Origin: Kitasatospora sp. NBC_00240 | GTDB taxonomy: Bacteria > Actinomycetota > Actinomycetes > Streptomycetales > Streptomycetaceae | Reading direction: 5' to 3' | NCBI RefSeq assembly: GCF_026342405.1 | Contig: NZ_JAPEMU010000001.1 | Coordinates: 3,100,001-3,164,000 of the forward strand | DNA: 64,000 nt | In this document: positions 45,157 to 52,860 of the stretch, piece by piece | Numbering within the stretch: the stretch's first letter is position 1 | Layout: each line of letters begins with the position of its first letter | Program-made: the position numbers and the translations under genes | Notes under the pieces: model-generated | What the model was told of the DNA's origin: nothing | The model's database searches: none | Seen by the model: the letters and a program-made list of their open reading frames with translations, nothing else

Positions 45157-45960
45157 TCAGTCGCTGTCCCGTGCGTGCCGCGAAAGCGCTGACGTGGCCA
45201 GCGAGTTGTGCACGCTGAAGGCCACCGTCCCCGGCAGGTAGCGGTCCTGCGACCACTCCACCGGGGTACCGGTCGGGTCGGTGGTGCGGCGGCGCTCGCG
45301 CAGCAGCGGGCTGCCGCGCCGGCATCCCAGCAGCCGGGCGTCCTCGGCGTTCGCGGCGACCACGTCGATGGTGTGGTCGGCGTCCGTGAACAGGATGCCG
45401 TGCTCGCGCAGTTGCTCGGTGTGCGAGACCACGTCGGCCGGCAGCTCGGCCACCAGCTCGCCCACCCGCGGCGGGTAGACCGTCCGTTCGACCATCACCG
45501 GCGCGCCGGACAGGGTGCGCAGCCGGACGATCGCGTAGACCTCGGCGCCCGGCTCCAGGCGCAGCTGCTCCCGCTCGGCGGCGTCGGCAGGGCGGTGGAC
45601 CAGCGAGTCCAGGATGCCGCCAGGCTCCTCCCCCATCGAGCGGGCCCAGTGGGTGAAGCTGAGCAGCTCCGAGAAGCTCTGAACCCGGGCGTTGCCGAGC
45701 ACCACCCGGCGGGTGCCGCGGCGCGAGGTGACCAGGCCGTCCGAGCGCAGCACCGCCAGCGCCTGCCGCACGGTGCCACGGGACACGCCGTACTGCTCGG
45801 CGAGCGCGCCCTCCGCGGGCAGCCGCCCGGCCTCGCCGAACGCGCCGGTGGTGATGGCCTCGCGGAGGTCGGCGGCGACCTTGCGGTAGAGGGCGACGCC
45901 GCGCTCGGTTCCGGCCGGGCCGGGTGCGGACTGGTCCGGTTCGAGTGCCACGTCAGTCAA
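45157..45960 (-). CDS. GntR-family regulator with UTRA domain
   Basis: 267 aa. Winged HTH at about 22-95 (YRKVAADLREAITTG, GRLPAEGALAEQYGVSRGTVRQAL, LVTSRRGTRRVV) and a UTRA ligand-binding domain (about 110-260; VYAIVRLRTLSGAPVMVERT, SPLLRERRRTTDPTG, WSQDRYLPGTVAF). HutC/PhnF-type regulators of this class sense small metabolites. TTG 45960 behind AGGAGGG; GTG 45951 is an alternative. It lies between the fused oxygenase and the ABC importer and is divergent from the latter. Shared inverted repeats upstream of both suggest it represses both. Confidence 0.87.
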   Translation of the reverse strand: MTDVALEPDQSAPGPAGTERGVALYRKVAADLREAITTGAFGEAGRLPAEGALAEQYGVSRGTVRQALAVLRSDGLVTSRRGTRRVVLGNARVQSFSELLSFTHWARSMGEEPGGILDSLVHRPADAAEREQLRLEPGAEVYAIVRLRTLSGAPVMVERTVYPPRVGELVAELPADVVSHTEQLREHGILFTDADHTIDVVAANAEDARLLGCRRGSPLLRERRRTTDPTGTPVEWSQDRYLPGTVAFSVHNSLATSALSRHARDSD

Positions 45961-46151
45961 GGTCCCTCCTGGGGCGGTGTCCTGCGCTGCCGTACCGGCG
46001 CGGACAGGCTGACCTTATCCGTTGCGCCTTCGAAGCATCGCACCATTCCGATCACCGGCCGCCGGGCGGATTCGACCGTTCCCGTAGCCGCCCCCGGTTC
46101 TCGGGCATCCGTTCACCTTCCCGTCACCGGACTCCGGCGTACTTACCCCCG

Positions 46152-46174
46152 TCGGCAAAGTTGGCTAGTCAACT
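46152..46174. promoter_or_regulatory. inverted-repeat operator upstream of the ABC importer
   Basis: TCGGCAAAGTTGGCTA (46152-46167) repeats the site before the oxygenase fusion exactly; the inverted repeat is AGTTG-GCTAGT-CAACT (46159-46174). It lies in the 313-base divergent spacer between gntR and the substrate-binding protein gene. Confidence 0.65.
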
Positions 46175-46273
46175 CAGCCCGGTTCAGCTCCCTGAACCAG
46201 GCGGCCAGTCGGGCCGGCCCCACTCTCGCCATCGCATCCCTCGCAGTACGCCCCCTGATCAGGAGACTGACTC

Positions 46274-47443
46274 GTGACCGTGCACCGTGCCCGTGCCGCC
46301 GCCTTCGCGGCCGTTCTGACCGCCGCCGCGCTCTCCCTTTCCGCCTGCGGCTCCGCCGGCTCGACCGCGAAGTCCGGCGACGCCGCCAAGGCCGGCGCCA
46401 AGGAGGCCAAGGACGCCACCTCCGCCGCCGACCTCGGCGGGATGGACGCGCTCGTCGCGGCCGCCAAGAAGGAGGGGAAGCTGCACGTCATCACGCTGCC
46501 CCGGGACTGGGCCAACTACGGCAAGATCATGGACTCGTTCAAGGCCAAGTACGGCATCGAGATCGAGGACGAGAACCCGGACGGCTCCAGCCAGGACGAG
46601 ATCAACGCGATCACCTCCCGCAAGGGCCAGGACCGCGCCCCCGACGTGGTGGACCTGGGCAGCGCCTTCGCGCAGTCCGCCGCCAAGGACGGCCTGCTCG
46701 CCGCCTACAAGACCGCCAACTTCGACAAGATCGCCGACACCATGAAGGAGGCCACCGGCCTGGCGGTCAACGACTACGGCGGCTACGTCTCGATCGGCTG
46801 CGACGCCAAGAAGATCGCCAACTGCCCGAAGACCTTCGCCGACCTGCTCAAGCCCGAGTACAAGGGCCAGGTCGCGATGAACGGCAACCCGACCAAGTCC
46901 GGCTCCGCCTTCGGCGGCGTCTACGCGGCCGCGCTGGCCAACGGCGGTTCGCTGGACAACATCCAGCCCGGTATCGACTTCTTCGGCAAGCTCAAGCAGG
47001 CCGGCAACTTCAACCCGGTCGAGTCCACCCCGGCGACCATCGAGAAGGGCGAGACCCCGATCAGCATCGACTGGTCGTACCTCAACGCCGGCTACACCGA
47101 CGAGTTCAAGACCAAGGGTGTCGACTGGCAGGTCGCCGTCCCCAACGACGGCAGCTACGCCCAGTACTACAACCAGGCGATCAACAAGTGGGCCCCGCAC
47201 CCGGCGGCCGCCCGCCTGTGGCAGGAGTACCTCTTCAGCGCCGAGGGCCAGAACCTCTTCCTCGGCGGCTACGCCACCCCGGCCCTCTTCGACGCCCTGA
47301 AGAAGGACGGCACCCTCGACGCGGCCGCCGCCGCCAAGCTGCCGGCCGTCGAGAAGCCCTTCACCACCTTCCCGACCCAGGACCAGATCGCCGCGGCCAA
47401 GAAGGTCGTGACCGAGAACTGGACCAAGGCGATCGCGGGCTGA
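46274..47443 (+). CDS. ABC transporter substrate-binding lipoprotein, 2-aminoethylphosphonate type
   Basis: 389 aa. Lipoprotein signal peptide with lipobox LSAC (C25). Periplasmic-binding type 2 fold of the iron/AEP (PhnS-like) group: AAAKKEGKLHVITLPRDWAN, DVVDLGSAFAQSAAKDG, FADLLKPEYKGQVAMNGNP, ISIDWSYLNAG and NLFLGGYATPALFDAL. GTG 46274 behind AGGAG. It leads a four-gene importer set. The substrate is inferred from family resemblance and the neighbouring C-P-cleaving fusion. Confidence 0.85.
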   Translation: MTVHRARAAAFAAVLTAAALSLSACGSAGSTAKSGDAAKAGAKEAKDATSAADLGGMDALVAAAKKEGKLHVITLPRDWANYGKIMDSFKAKYGIEIEDENPDGSSQDEINAITSRKGQDRAPDVVDLGSAFAQSAAKDGLLAAYKTANFDKIADTMKEATGLAVNDYGGYVSIGCDAKKIANCPKTFADLLKPEYKGQVAMNGNPTKSGSAFGGVYAAALANGGSLDNIQPGIDFFGKLKQAGNFNPVESTPATIEKGETPISIDWSYLNAGYTDEFKTKGVDWQVAVPNDGSYAQYYNQAINKWAPHPAAARLWQEYLFSAEGQNLFLGGYATPALFDALKKDGTLDAAAAAKLPAVEKPFTTFPTQDQIAAAKKVVTENWTKAIAG

Positions 47444-47451
47444 TCGACACC

Positions 47452-48444
47452 ATGACAACGGCTCCCACCCCGGTGCCGACCCCGGCCGCCACTGACCACA
47501 GTGGCGGCGCGGGGGTCTCCGGCACCGCCTCAGCGACCTCCCCCACCGTTCCCGCGCAGCGCACCCCCGGCCGGCACACCACCGGCCGACGCCGACTGCG
47601 CCCCCGCGCCGGCGGCTGGCTGGCCACCGTCCCGCTGCTCGCCTTCTTCGCGATCAGCTTCGGCCTGCCCGCGATCGCCATCGCCATCGGCGCGTTCACC
47701 GCCTCCAGCGACGCCGAGACCGGCGCCGGCCAGTTCACCACCGACAACCTCACCGCCTCCGTGCAGGGCGCCTACTGGACCGCCCTGCTCAGCAGCGTCA
47801 AGCTGTCCGCGCTCACCGCGCTGCTCGGCACCCTGATCGGCCTGCCCATCGCCCAGGCCGTGGTGACCTCCCGCTACCGGGCCGTCCGCGAAGCCGTCCT
47901 GTCCGCCTCCGGCGTGCTCGCCAACTTCGGCGGCCTGCCGCTGGCCTTCGCCTTCGTCGCCACCCTCGGCAACGCCGGCGAACTCACCAAGCTGCTGCAC
48001 CTCACCGACCACGGCTGGAGCCTGTACTCCTTCACCGGCCTGACCGTGGTCTACCTGTACTTCCTGGTGCCGCTGATGGTGCTCAGCATCACCCCGGCAC
48101 TGGACGGCCTGCGGGTGCAGTGGCGCGAGGCCGCCCACAACAACCGGGCCACCACACTGCAGTACTGGCGCCACGTGGCCCTGCCGATCCTCTTCCCGTC
48201 CCTGCTCGGCGGGTTCGTGCTGCTCTTCGGCAGCGCCTTCGCCGCCTACGCCACCGCCGCCGCGATGGTCGGCGCCACCGTGCCGCTGATCAGCCGCTCG
48301 ATCGCCGACGCGCTGTCCGGCAACGTGCTGGTCGGCCAGGGCAACCTCGCCCTCGCCCTCAGCCTCGACATGATCGTGGTGGCCGCCCTCGTGATGGCCG
48401 TGTACCTGCCCCTCCAGCGCCGGAGTGCCCGATGGCTCAGCTGA
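47452..48444 (+). CDS. ABC importer permease 1 (2-aminoethylphosphonate type)
   Basis: 330 aa from ATG 47452, nine bases after the binding-protein stop. The first 50 residues are Thr/Pro/Arg-rich and cytosolic; six membrane helices follow. The coupling EAA-like loop reads WREAAHNNRATTLQYWRHVALPIL. The next permease starts inside it (13-base overlap), showing coupled translation. Confidence 0.87.
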   Translation: MTTAPTPVPTPAATDHSGGAGVSGTASATSPTVPAQRTPGRHTTGRRRLRPRAGGWLATVPLLAFFAISFGLPAIAIAIGAFTASSDAETGAGQFTTDNLTASVQGAYWTALLSSVKLSALTALLGTLIGLPIAQAVVTSRYRAVREAVLSASGVLANFGGLPLAFAFVATLGNAGELTKLLHLTDHGWSLYSFTGLTVVYLYFLVPLMVLSITPALDGLRVQWREAAHNNRATTLQYWRHVALPILFPSLLGGFVLLFGSAFAAYATAAAMVGATVPLISRSIADALSGNVLVGQGNLALALSLDMIVVAALVMAVYLPLQRRSARWLS

Positions 48445-49259
48445 TCTCAAGGCTGCGCCTGTGGCGCGGCGCCGTCCTGCTGGTGGCCGGCATCTACTTC
48501 CTGCTGCCGATGGCCGCCTCGGTGTGGTTCAGCATCGACGACCCGCAGGGCTTCACCTTCGAGGCCTACACCGGCCTGCTGAGCGCCCCCGGCTTCACCG
48601 ACAGCCTGTGGCTGACCCTGCAGCTCGCCCTGGTGACCGTCCTGGTCGTCCTGCTGCTGCTGGTACCGGCGCTGATCGCGGTGCGGCTCGGCTCGCCGAG
48701 GCTGCGCACGGTGCTGGAGGTGGTCTGCACGCTCCCGCTGGTGGTCCCGCCGGTGGCGCTCACCGCCGGCCTGATCGGCGTGCTGCGCTGGGGTCCGGAC
48801 TACCTGATGGACACCCCGTTCTTCCAGACCTTCGTGTTCGTCCAGGACCCGAAGTTCCCGCTGGTGCTGGTGATCGCGTACGTGCTGATGTCGCTGCCGC
48901 TCGCCTACCGGGCGCTGGACGCCGGACTGCGCGCGGTCGACGTCCGGACCCTGGTCGAGGCCGCCCGCAACTGCGGGGCGAGCTGGCCGCGCGCGGTGTT
49001 CACCGTGGTGCTGCCCAACCTGCGCGGGGCGCTGCTGAACGCGTCGTTCCTGACCCTGGCGCTGGTGCTCGGCGAGTTCACCTCCGCCTCGATCCTCGGC
49101 TACCAGCCCTTCGCGGTGTGGATCTACTCGGTCGGCAACAGCCAGGCCCAGATGTCCGTCGCGGTCTCGGTGCTCAGCCTGCTGATCACCTGGGTGCTGC
49201 TGCTCCTGCTGGCCGCCGCCGGCCGTGAGCGCCGGCACCGCACGCCTGCCCGCCCCTGA
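48432..49259 (+). CDS. ABC importer permease 2 (2-aminoethylphosphonate type)
   Basis: 275 aa from ATG 48432, overlapping permease 1 by 13 bases. Six helices; the EAA loop is VEAARNCGASWPRAVFTVVLP. Preceding open frame is only the shadow of permease 1. It forms the heterodimeric channel with permease 1. Confidence 0.88.
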   Translation: MAQLISRLRLWRGAVLLVAGIYFLLPMAASVWFSIDDPQGFTFEAYTGLLSAPGFTDSLWLTLQLALVTVLVVLLLLVPALIAVRLGSPRLRTVLEVVCTLPLVVPPVALTAGLIGVLRWGPDYLMDTPFFQTFVFVQDPKFPLVLVIAYVLMSLPLAYRALDAGLRAVDVRTLVEAARNCGASWPRAVFTVVLPNLRGALLNASFLTLALVLGEFTSASILGYQPFAVWIYSVGNSQAQMSVAVSVLSLLITWVLLLLLAAAGRERRHRTPARP

Positions 49260-49280
49260 CTCCGTTAGCGAGAAACCCCC

Positions 49281-50366
49281 ATGACCACGGTTACCGCCCC
49301 CGTTGCCGGCGCACCGCTCGCGCCCGGCAGCGCGACCGTCGAATTCCGTTCCCTGCGCCGCTCGTTCGGCGCCACCACCGCCCTGGACGGGCTCGACCTC
49401 ACCGTCCACCCGGGCGAACTGCTCGCCCTGCTCGGCCCGTCCGGCTGCGGCAAGACCACCGCCCTGCGGATCCTGGCCGGCTTCGAGCAGCACGACAGCG
49501 GCCAGGTGCTGGTCGACGGCGAGGACATCACCCGGATCCCCGCCCACCGACGCGACGCCGGCATGGTGTTCCAGTCGTACAGCCTCTTCCCGCACCTCAC
49601 GGCCGCCGACAACGTCGCCTTCGGCATGCGGATGCGCGGCACCGCCAAGGCCCAGCGGCGCAAGCGCGCGCTGGAGCTGCTGGAGCTGGTCGGCCTGCCG
49701 CAGCACGCCGACCGCTACCCGCACCAGCTGTCCGGCGGCCAGCAGCAGCGCATCGCGCTGGCCCGCGCACTGGCGCTGGAGCCGCGCGTCCTGCTGCTCG
49801 ACGAGCCACTCTCCGCGCTGGACGCCAAGGTCCGCCTCAGCCTGCGCGAGGAGATCCGCCGCCTGCAGCAGGAGCTGGGCATCACCACCCTGTTCGTCAC
49901 CCACGACCAGGAGGAGGCCCTGTCGATGGCCGACCGGGTCGCCGTTCTGCGCGCCGGACGCCTGGAGCAGTGCGCGACGCCCTCCGAGCTCTACGCCCGC
50001 CCGGCCACCGCCTTCGTCGCCGAGTTCGTCGGCACCATGAGCCGGATCCCGTGCGTGCGCTCCGGGGAGGGCGTCGAGGTGCTCGGCCGCCGCCACCCGG
50101 TGGACGGTGTCATCCCCGCCGACGGTGAACTGCACGTCCTGGTACGGCCGGAGAACGTCGGCCTGACCCCCGCTGCGAGCGGCCCGGCGCTGGTCGTCGC
50201 CGCCTCCTTCCTGGGCGCCGTGACCCGGCTGACCGTCCGGCTCGCCGACGGCACCGAGGTCAAGACGGACCTGCCCACCGAGGCCGCCGCCAACCTGCCG
50301 ATCGGCAGCACCGCCGCCATCACCCTCCCCGAGCGGCCCGTACTGGTGGACCGCCGCCCCGCCTGA
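49281..50366 (+). CDS. ABC importer ATPase with TOBE domain
   Basis: 361 aa. Walker A GPSGCGKTT, Q-loop VFQSYSLFPHL, signature LSGGQQQRIALARAL, Walker B VLLLDEPLSALD, H-loop VTHDQEEAL; C-terminal TOBE-like domain (about 240-355). It is of the PotA/FbpC type used by AEP, iron and polyamine importers. ATG 49281 follows 21 bases after permease 2. Last transporter gene of the island. Confidence 0.92.
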   Translation: MTTVTAPVAGAPLAPGSATVEFRSLRRSFGATTALDGLDLTVHPGELLALLGPSGCGKTTALRILAGFEQHDSGQVLVDGEDITRIPAHRRDAGMVFQSYSLFPHLTAADNVAFGMRMRGTAKAQRRKRALELLELVGLPQHADRYPHQLSGGQQQRIALARALALEPRVLLLDEPLSALDAKVRLSLREEIRRLQQELGITTLFVTHDQEEALSMADRVAVLRAGRLEQCATPSELYARPATAFVAEFVGTMSRIPCVRSGEGVEVLGRRHPVDGVIPADGELHVLVRPENVGLTPAASGPALVVAASFLGAVTRLTVRLADGTEVKTDLPTEAAANLPIGSTAAITLPERPVLVDRRPA

Positions 50367-50404
50367 CACCGTCGACCGGGAGCCCGCGCGGCGAACGGCC
50401 GGCT

Positions 50405-50537
50405 CGTCCCGGACGACCCGTCCCGGACGACCCGTCCCGGACCACCCGTCCCGGACGACCCGTCCCGGACGGACGGCCGAACGGCCGACGGACAGCCGAC
50501 GGACGGCCCACGAACGGCCCACGAACGGCCCACGAAC
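50405..50537. repeat. two adjacent minisatellites (14-base x5 and 11-base x3)
   Basis: CGTCCCGGACGACC occurs five times in tandem (50405-50474, one base change in the third and drift in the fifth); GGCCCACGAAC occurs three times perfectly (50505-50537). They occupy the spacer between the ATPase and HAD genes, with related GACGGACGGCC units between them. Confidence 0.9.
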
Positions 50538-50600
50538 GGCCGACCGTACGCGCGGCACCCGCACGACCGGCACCACCCGAAACACCGAAAAGGTACCGCC

Positions 50601-51416
50601 ATGCCTGCATCCGACCTGCCCGACTCCGACCTGCCCGGCGCTGGATCGGCCGGCTCCGGCCCGCCCGACTCCGGTTCGGCACGTTCCGACCTGCCCGGCT
50701 CCGGTCTGCCCGACGCCGGTGTGCCGGGCGCTTCCCGGACCGCCGCTCTGGCCTGGGCACCGCCCGCCGCCGTCCTGTTCGACATGGACGGCACCCTGGT
50801 CGACACCGAACATCTCTGGTGCCAGACCGCCGCCGAGATCGCCACCGAGCTCGGACTCACCCTCACCGACCGCGACCTCCCCGAGGTACTCGGCCAGGCG
50901 ATCGAGCACACCGCCGGCCACCTCCACCACCGCAGCGGCACCGACCGCACCGAGGCGGAGCTGGCCACCCTGCTCGGGGACAACTTCGCCGGCAAGGTGG
51001 CCGCCGAGATCGTGCCCCGCCCGGGCGCCCTCACGCTGCTCACGGCGCTGCGCGACGCCCAGGTGCCCACCGCACTGGTCTCGGCCTCCCCCCGGCGGGT
51101 CGTCGACCTGGTTCTCGACAGCCTGGGCCGTGACTGGTTCACCGTCACCCTGGCCGCCGAGGACACCGAGCACACCAAGCCCGCACCCGACCCGTACCTC
51201 GCGGCCGCCGACCTGCTCGGCCTCGACCCGGCCGGCTGCGTCGCCGTCGAGGACACCCCGACCGGCGTCGCCTCCGCCCACGCGGCCGGCTGCGCCGTGC
51301 TGGCGGTCCCCTCCGCCGTACCGATCGCCGCCGCCCCCCGGGTCACCCTGCTCGACAGCCTGGAGCTCGCCGATCTGGACCTGCTCGGGAAGCTCGCCGC
51401 GGCCCGGGCGGTTTGA
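50601..51416 (+). CDS. HAD-superfamily hydrolase (phosphatase-like)
   Basis: 271 aa. Residues 1-50 are low complexity (SDLPDSDLPG, SGPPDSG-type repeats). The HAD domain follows: motif I LFDMDGTLVDTEH, motif II TALVSASPRRV, motif III KPAPDPYL, motif IV VAVEDTPTGVASA, with a helical cap. Same strand as the importer, 234 bases downstream, so it may belong to the phosphonate island, but it lacks clear phosphonoacetaldehyde-hydrolase features, so general sugar/organic phosphate phosphatase is safer. Confidence 0.8.
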   Translation: MPASDLPDSDLPGAGSAGSGPPDSGSARSDLPGSGLPDAGVPGASRTAALAWAPPAAVLFDMDGTLVDTEHLWCQTAAEIATELGLTLTDRDLPEVLGQAIEHTAGHLHHRSGTDRTEAELATLLGDNFAGKVAAEIVPRPGALTLLTALRDAQVPTALVSASPRRVVDLVLDSLGRDWFTVTLAAEDTEHTKPAPDPYLAAADLLGLDPAGCVAVEDTPTGVASAHAAGCAVLAVPSAVPIAAAPRVTLLDSLELADLDLLGKLAAARAV

Positions 51417-51422
51417 CGGACC

Positions 51423-51743
51423 ATGCCCTATCTGCTGCTGAGCCTCGCCATCGTCAGCGAAGTCTGCGCGACCAGTTGCCTGAAGCTCACCGAGGGCTTC
51501 AGCCGGCTCTGGCCGAGCCTCGGCGTGGGAGTGGGCTACGTGCTCTCCTTCGTCCTGCTCGGGCAGGCCCTGAAGCACATACCGGTCTCCGTCGCGTACG
51601 CGGTCTGGTCCGGGGCCGGCACGGCCGCCGTCGCCGGTATCGGGGTCCTGGCCTTCGGCGAAAGCCTGGGCCGGGCCCAGTGGCTGGGCCTGGCCCTGAT
51701 CATCGGGGGCGTGGTGGCGCTGAACCTGCGCGGCGGTCACTGA
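51423..51743 (+). CDS. small multidrug resistance (SMR) efflux protein
   Basis: 106 aa, four transmembrane helices. E13 in LSLAIVSEVCATSCLK is the conserved proton/substrate-binding Glu of EmrE-type pumps, and PVSVAYAVWSGAGTA is the family's third-helix motif. ATG 51423 follows 6 bases after the HAD stop. Confidence 0.9.
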   Translation: MPYLLLSLAIVSEVCATSCLKLTEGFSRLWPSLGVGVGYVLSFVLLGQALKHIPVSVAYAVWSGAGTAAVAGIGVLAFGESLGRAQWLGLALIIGGVVALNLRGGH

Positions 51744-51790
51744 GGCCGGGCGGCCGGGCCTCGCGCAGTCGAGGGGACCGCGCGAGGGCC

Positions 51791-51834
51791 GGGGGGCCGG
51801 GGCGCCGGGGGCCGGGGCGCCGGGGGCCGGGGGC
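51791..51834. repeat. G-rich tandem repeat
   Basis: Imperfect copies of GCCGGGGCGCCGGGG between the SMR and TetR genes; about two and a half units. Confidence 0.6.
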
Positions 51835-51957
51835 CACCGGGTGGCTGTGGGGCTGGTTCGACGCGGCACGGCGGTCAAGGTGCGCGCGACGGACGGACGG
51901 TGGTGGTACCTACTGCCGCTACGGCGGCGGCGCAGCGCGACCTGTGGACAGAATATG

Positions 51958-51969
51958 TAGGCCGGTCTA
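51958..51969. promoter_or_regulatory. TetR operator copy 1
   Basis: TAGGCCGGTCTA, one mismatch from the perfect palindrome at 52607, 10 bases before the tetR start; likely autoregulation. Confidence 0.6.
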
Positions 51970-51979
51970 TTCTTTCGCC

Positions 51980-52555
51980 ATGGGAGCAAAAGGCGAGGAG
52001 ACACGTGCCCGGCTGGTCGCCGCGACCCGGGCACTCATCGAGGCGCAGGGGTACTTCGGCACCGGCCTCAACCAGGTGCTGGCCGAGAGCGGGGCACCGC
52101 GAGGCTCGCTGTACTTCCACTTCCCCGCCGGAAAAGACCAACTGGTCGCGGCGGCCCTGACCGATGCCGGCCTTGAGATCGGCGGGCTGATCGACTCCTT
52201 CGCCCGCGAGAAGCTCAGCGCGGGGGTCATGGTCCGACGCCTGCTGGACGCGTTCGGCGACCGCATGGAAGGGTCCGGCTACACCAAGGGCTGCCCGATC
52301 GCCACCGTGGCCCTGGAGGTGGCGGGCGGGAACGAGGAGCTACGGCGGACCTGCGCCGAGGCCTACGACAACTGGCAGCAGGCCCTGGCCGCGCAGCTGG
52401 TGACCGAGGGCCGGACGTCCCAGGCGGCCGACGTCGCCGCCGGCGCGGTGCTCGCCCAGTTCGAAGGCGCGCTGCTGCTCGCCCGCGTACGACACAGCCG
52501 TGCGCCGCTCGACCAGGCGGCGCGGGCTGTGCAACTACTGCTCACGATGTCCTGA
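51980..52555 (+). CDS. TetR/AcrR-family repressor
   Basis: 191 aa from ATG 51980; the longer frame is spurious. HTH at about residues 8-55 (TRARLVAATRALIEAQ, GLNQVLAESGAPRGSLYFHFP, GKDQLV). The C-terminal ligand domain includes YTKGCPIATVALEVAGG, characteristic of the LmrA/YxaF-like branch. It has an operator-like palindrome in its own promoter and two more upstream of the SDR/hydrolase fusion, so it probably controls both. Confidence 0.9.
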   Translation: MGAKGEETRARLVAATRALIEAQGYFGTGLNQVLAESGAPRGSLYFHFPAGKDQLVAAALTDAGLEIGGLIDSFAREKLSAGVMVRRLLDAFGDRMEGSGYTKGCPIATVALEVAGGNEELRRTCAEAYDNWQQALAAQLVTEGRTSQAADVAAGAVLAQFEGALLLARVRHSRAPLDQAARAVQLLLTMS

Positions 52556-52606
52556 GGTCGGGAGGGCAGGGGTGGCGACTGGGGGTTCGTAGGCCTTGAA
52601 AATATG

Positions 52607-52618
52607 TAGACCGGTCTA
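52607..52618. promoter_or_regulatory. TetR operator copy 2
   Basis: TAGACCGGTCTA is a perfect 12-bp palindrome, perfect to 14 bp as GTAGACCGGTCTAC, preceded by AAAATAT. It lies 50 bases after the tetR stop. Confidence 0.65.
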
Positions 52619-52834
52619 CCAAGATGCGACCCGCCCGTGACGCAGGTGGCTCACCCTGCAGCGACCCAACTCCGAAGCAGGCCAGAGCCGCCGCCGACCC
52701 CTCTCACTCGGGGCGTCGCCCCTCGCGAGCCGGCCCCCCGTGAGCCGACCCCCGCGCCGCACGATCGCCACCCTTCAGCACACCGCCCACCGCCCGCACC
52801 GGCGACCTCCGATCCTCCGTCATCCAAAATTATG
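52619..52834. other. 216-base segment between two TetR operators
   Basis: No gene: the only open frame is Pro/Thr/Arg-rich and lacks a ribosome site. Its base composition is less GC-rich near both ends. It may be a long leader or a double-promoter region for the SDR/hydrolase gene. Confidence 0.4.
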
Positions 52835-52846
52835 TAGACCGGTCCA
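52835..52846. promoter_or_regulatory. TetR operator copy 3
   Basis: TAGACCGGTCCA, one change from the perfect palindrome, 15 bases before the start of the SDR/hydrolase fusion. Confidence 0.6.
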
Positions 52847-52860
52847 CCGAAAGGCCGCGC

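Noticed and set aside
50405..50537. Regular repeats that might suggest a CRISPR array.
   Set aside because: Units are 14 and 11 bases in direct tandem with no unique spacers and no cas genes.
50601..51416. The HAD hydrolase as phosphonoacetaldehyde hydrolase (PhnX) completing a classical 2-aminoethylphosphonate pathway.
   Set aside because: Motifs are those of general HAD phosphatases and no PhnW-type transaminase is nearby; the oxidative route by the fused enzyme explains the island better.
52637..52837. A 66-codon ORF between two TetR operators.
   Set aside because: Pro/Thr/Arg-rich, no ribosome site and no recognisable domain; treated as regulatory leader DNA.
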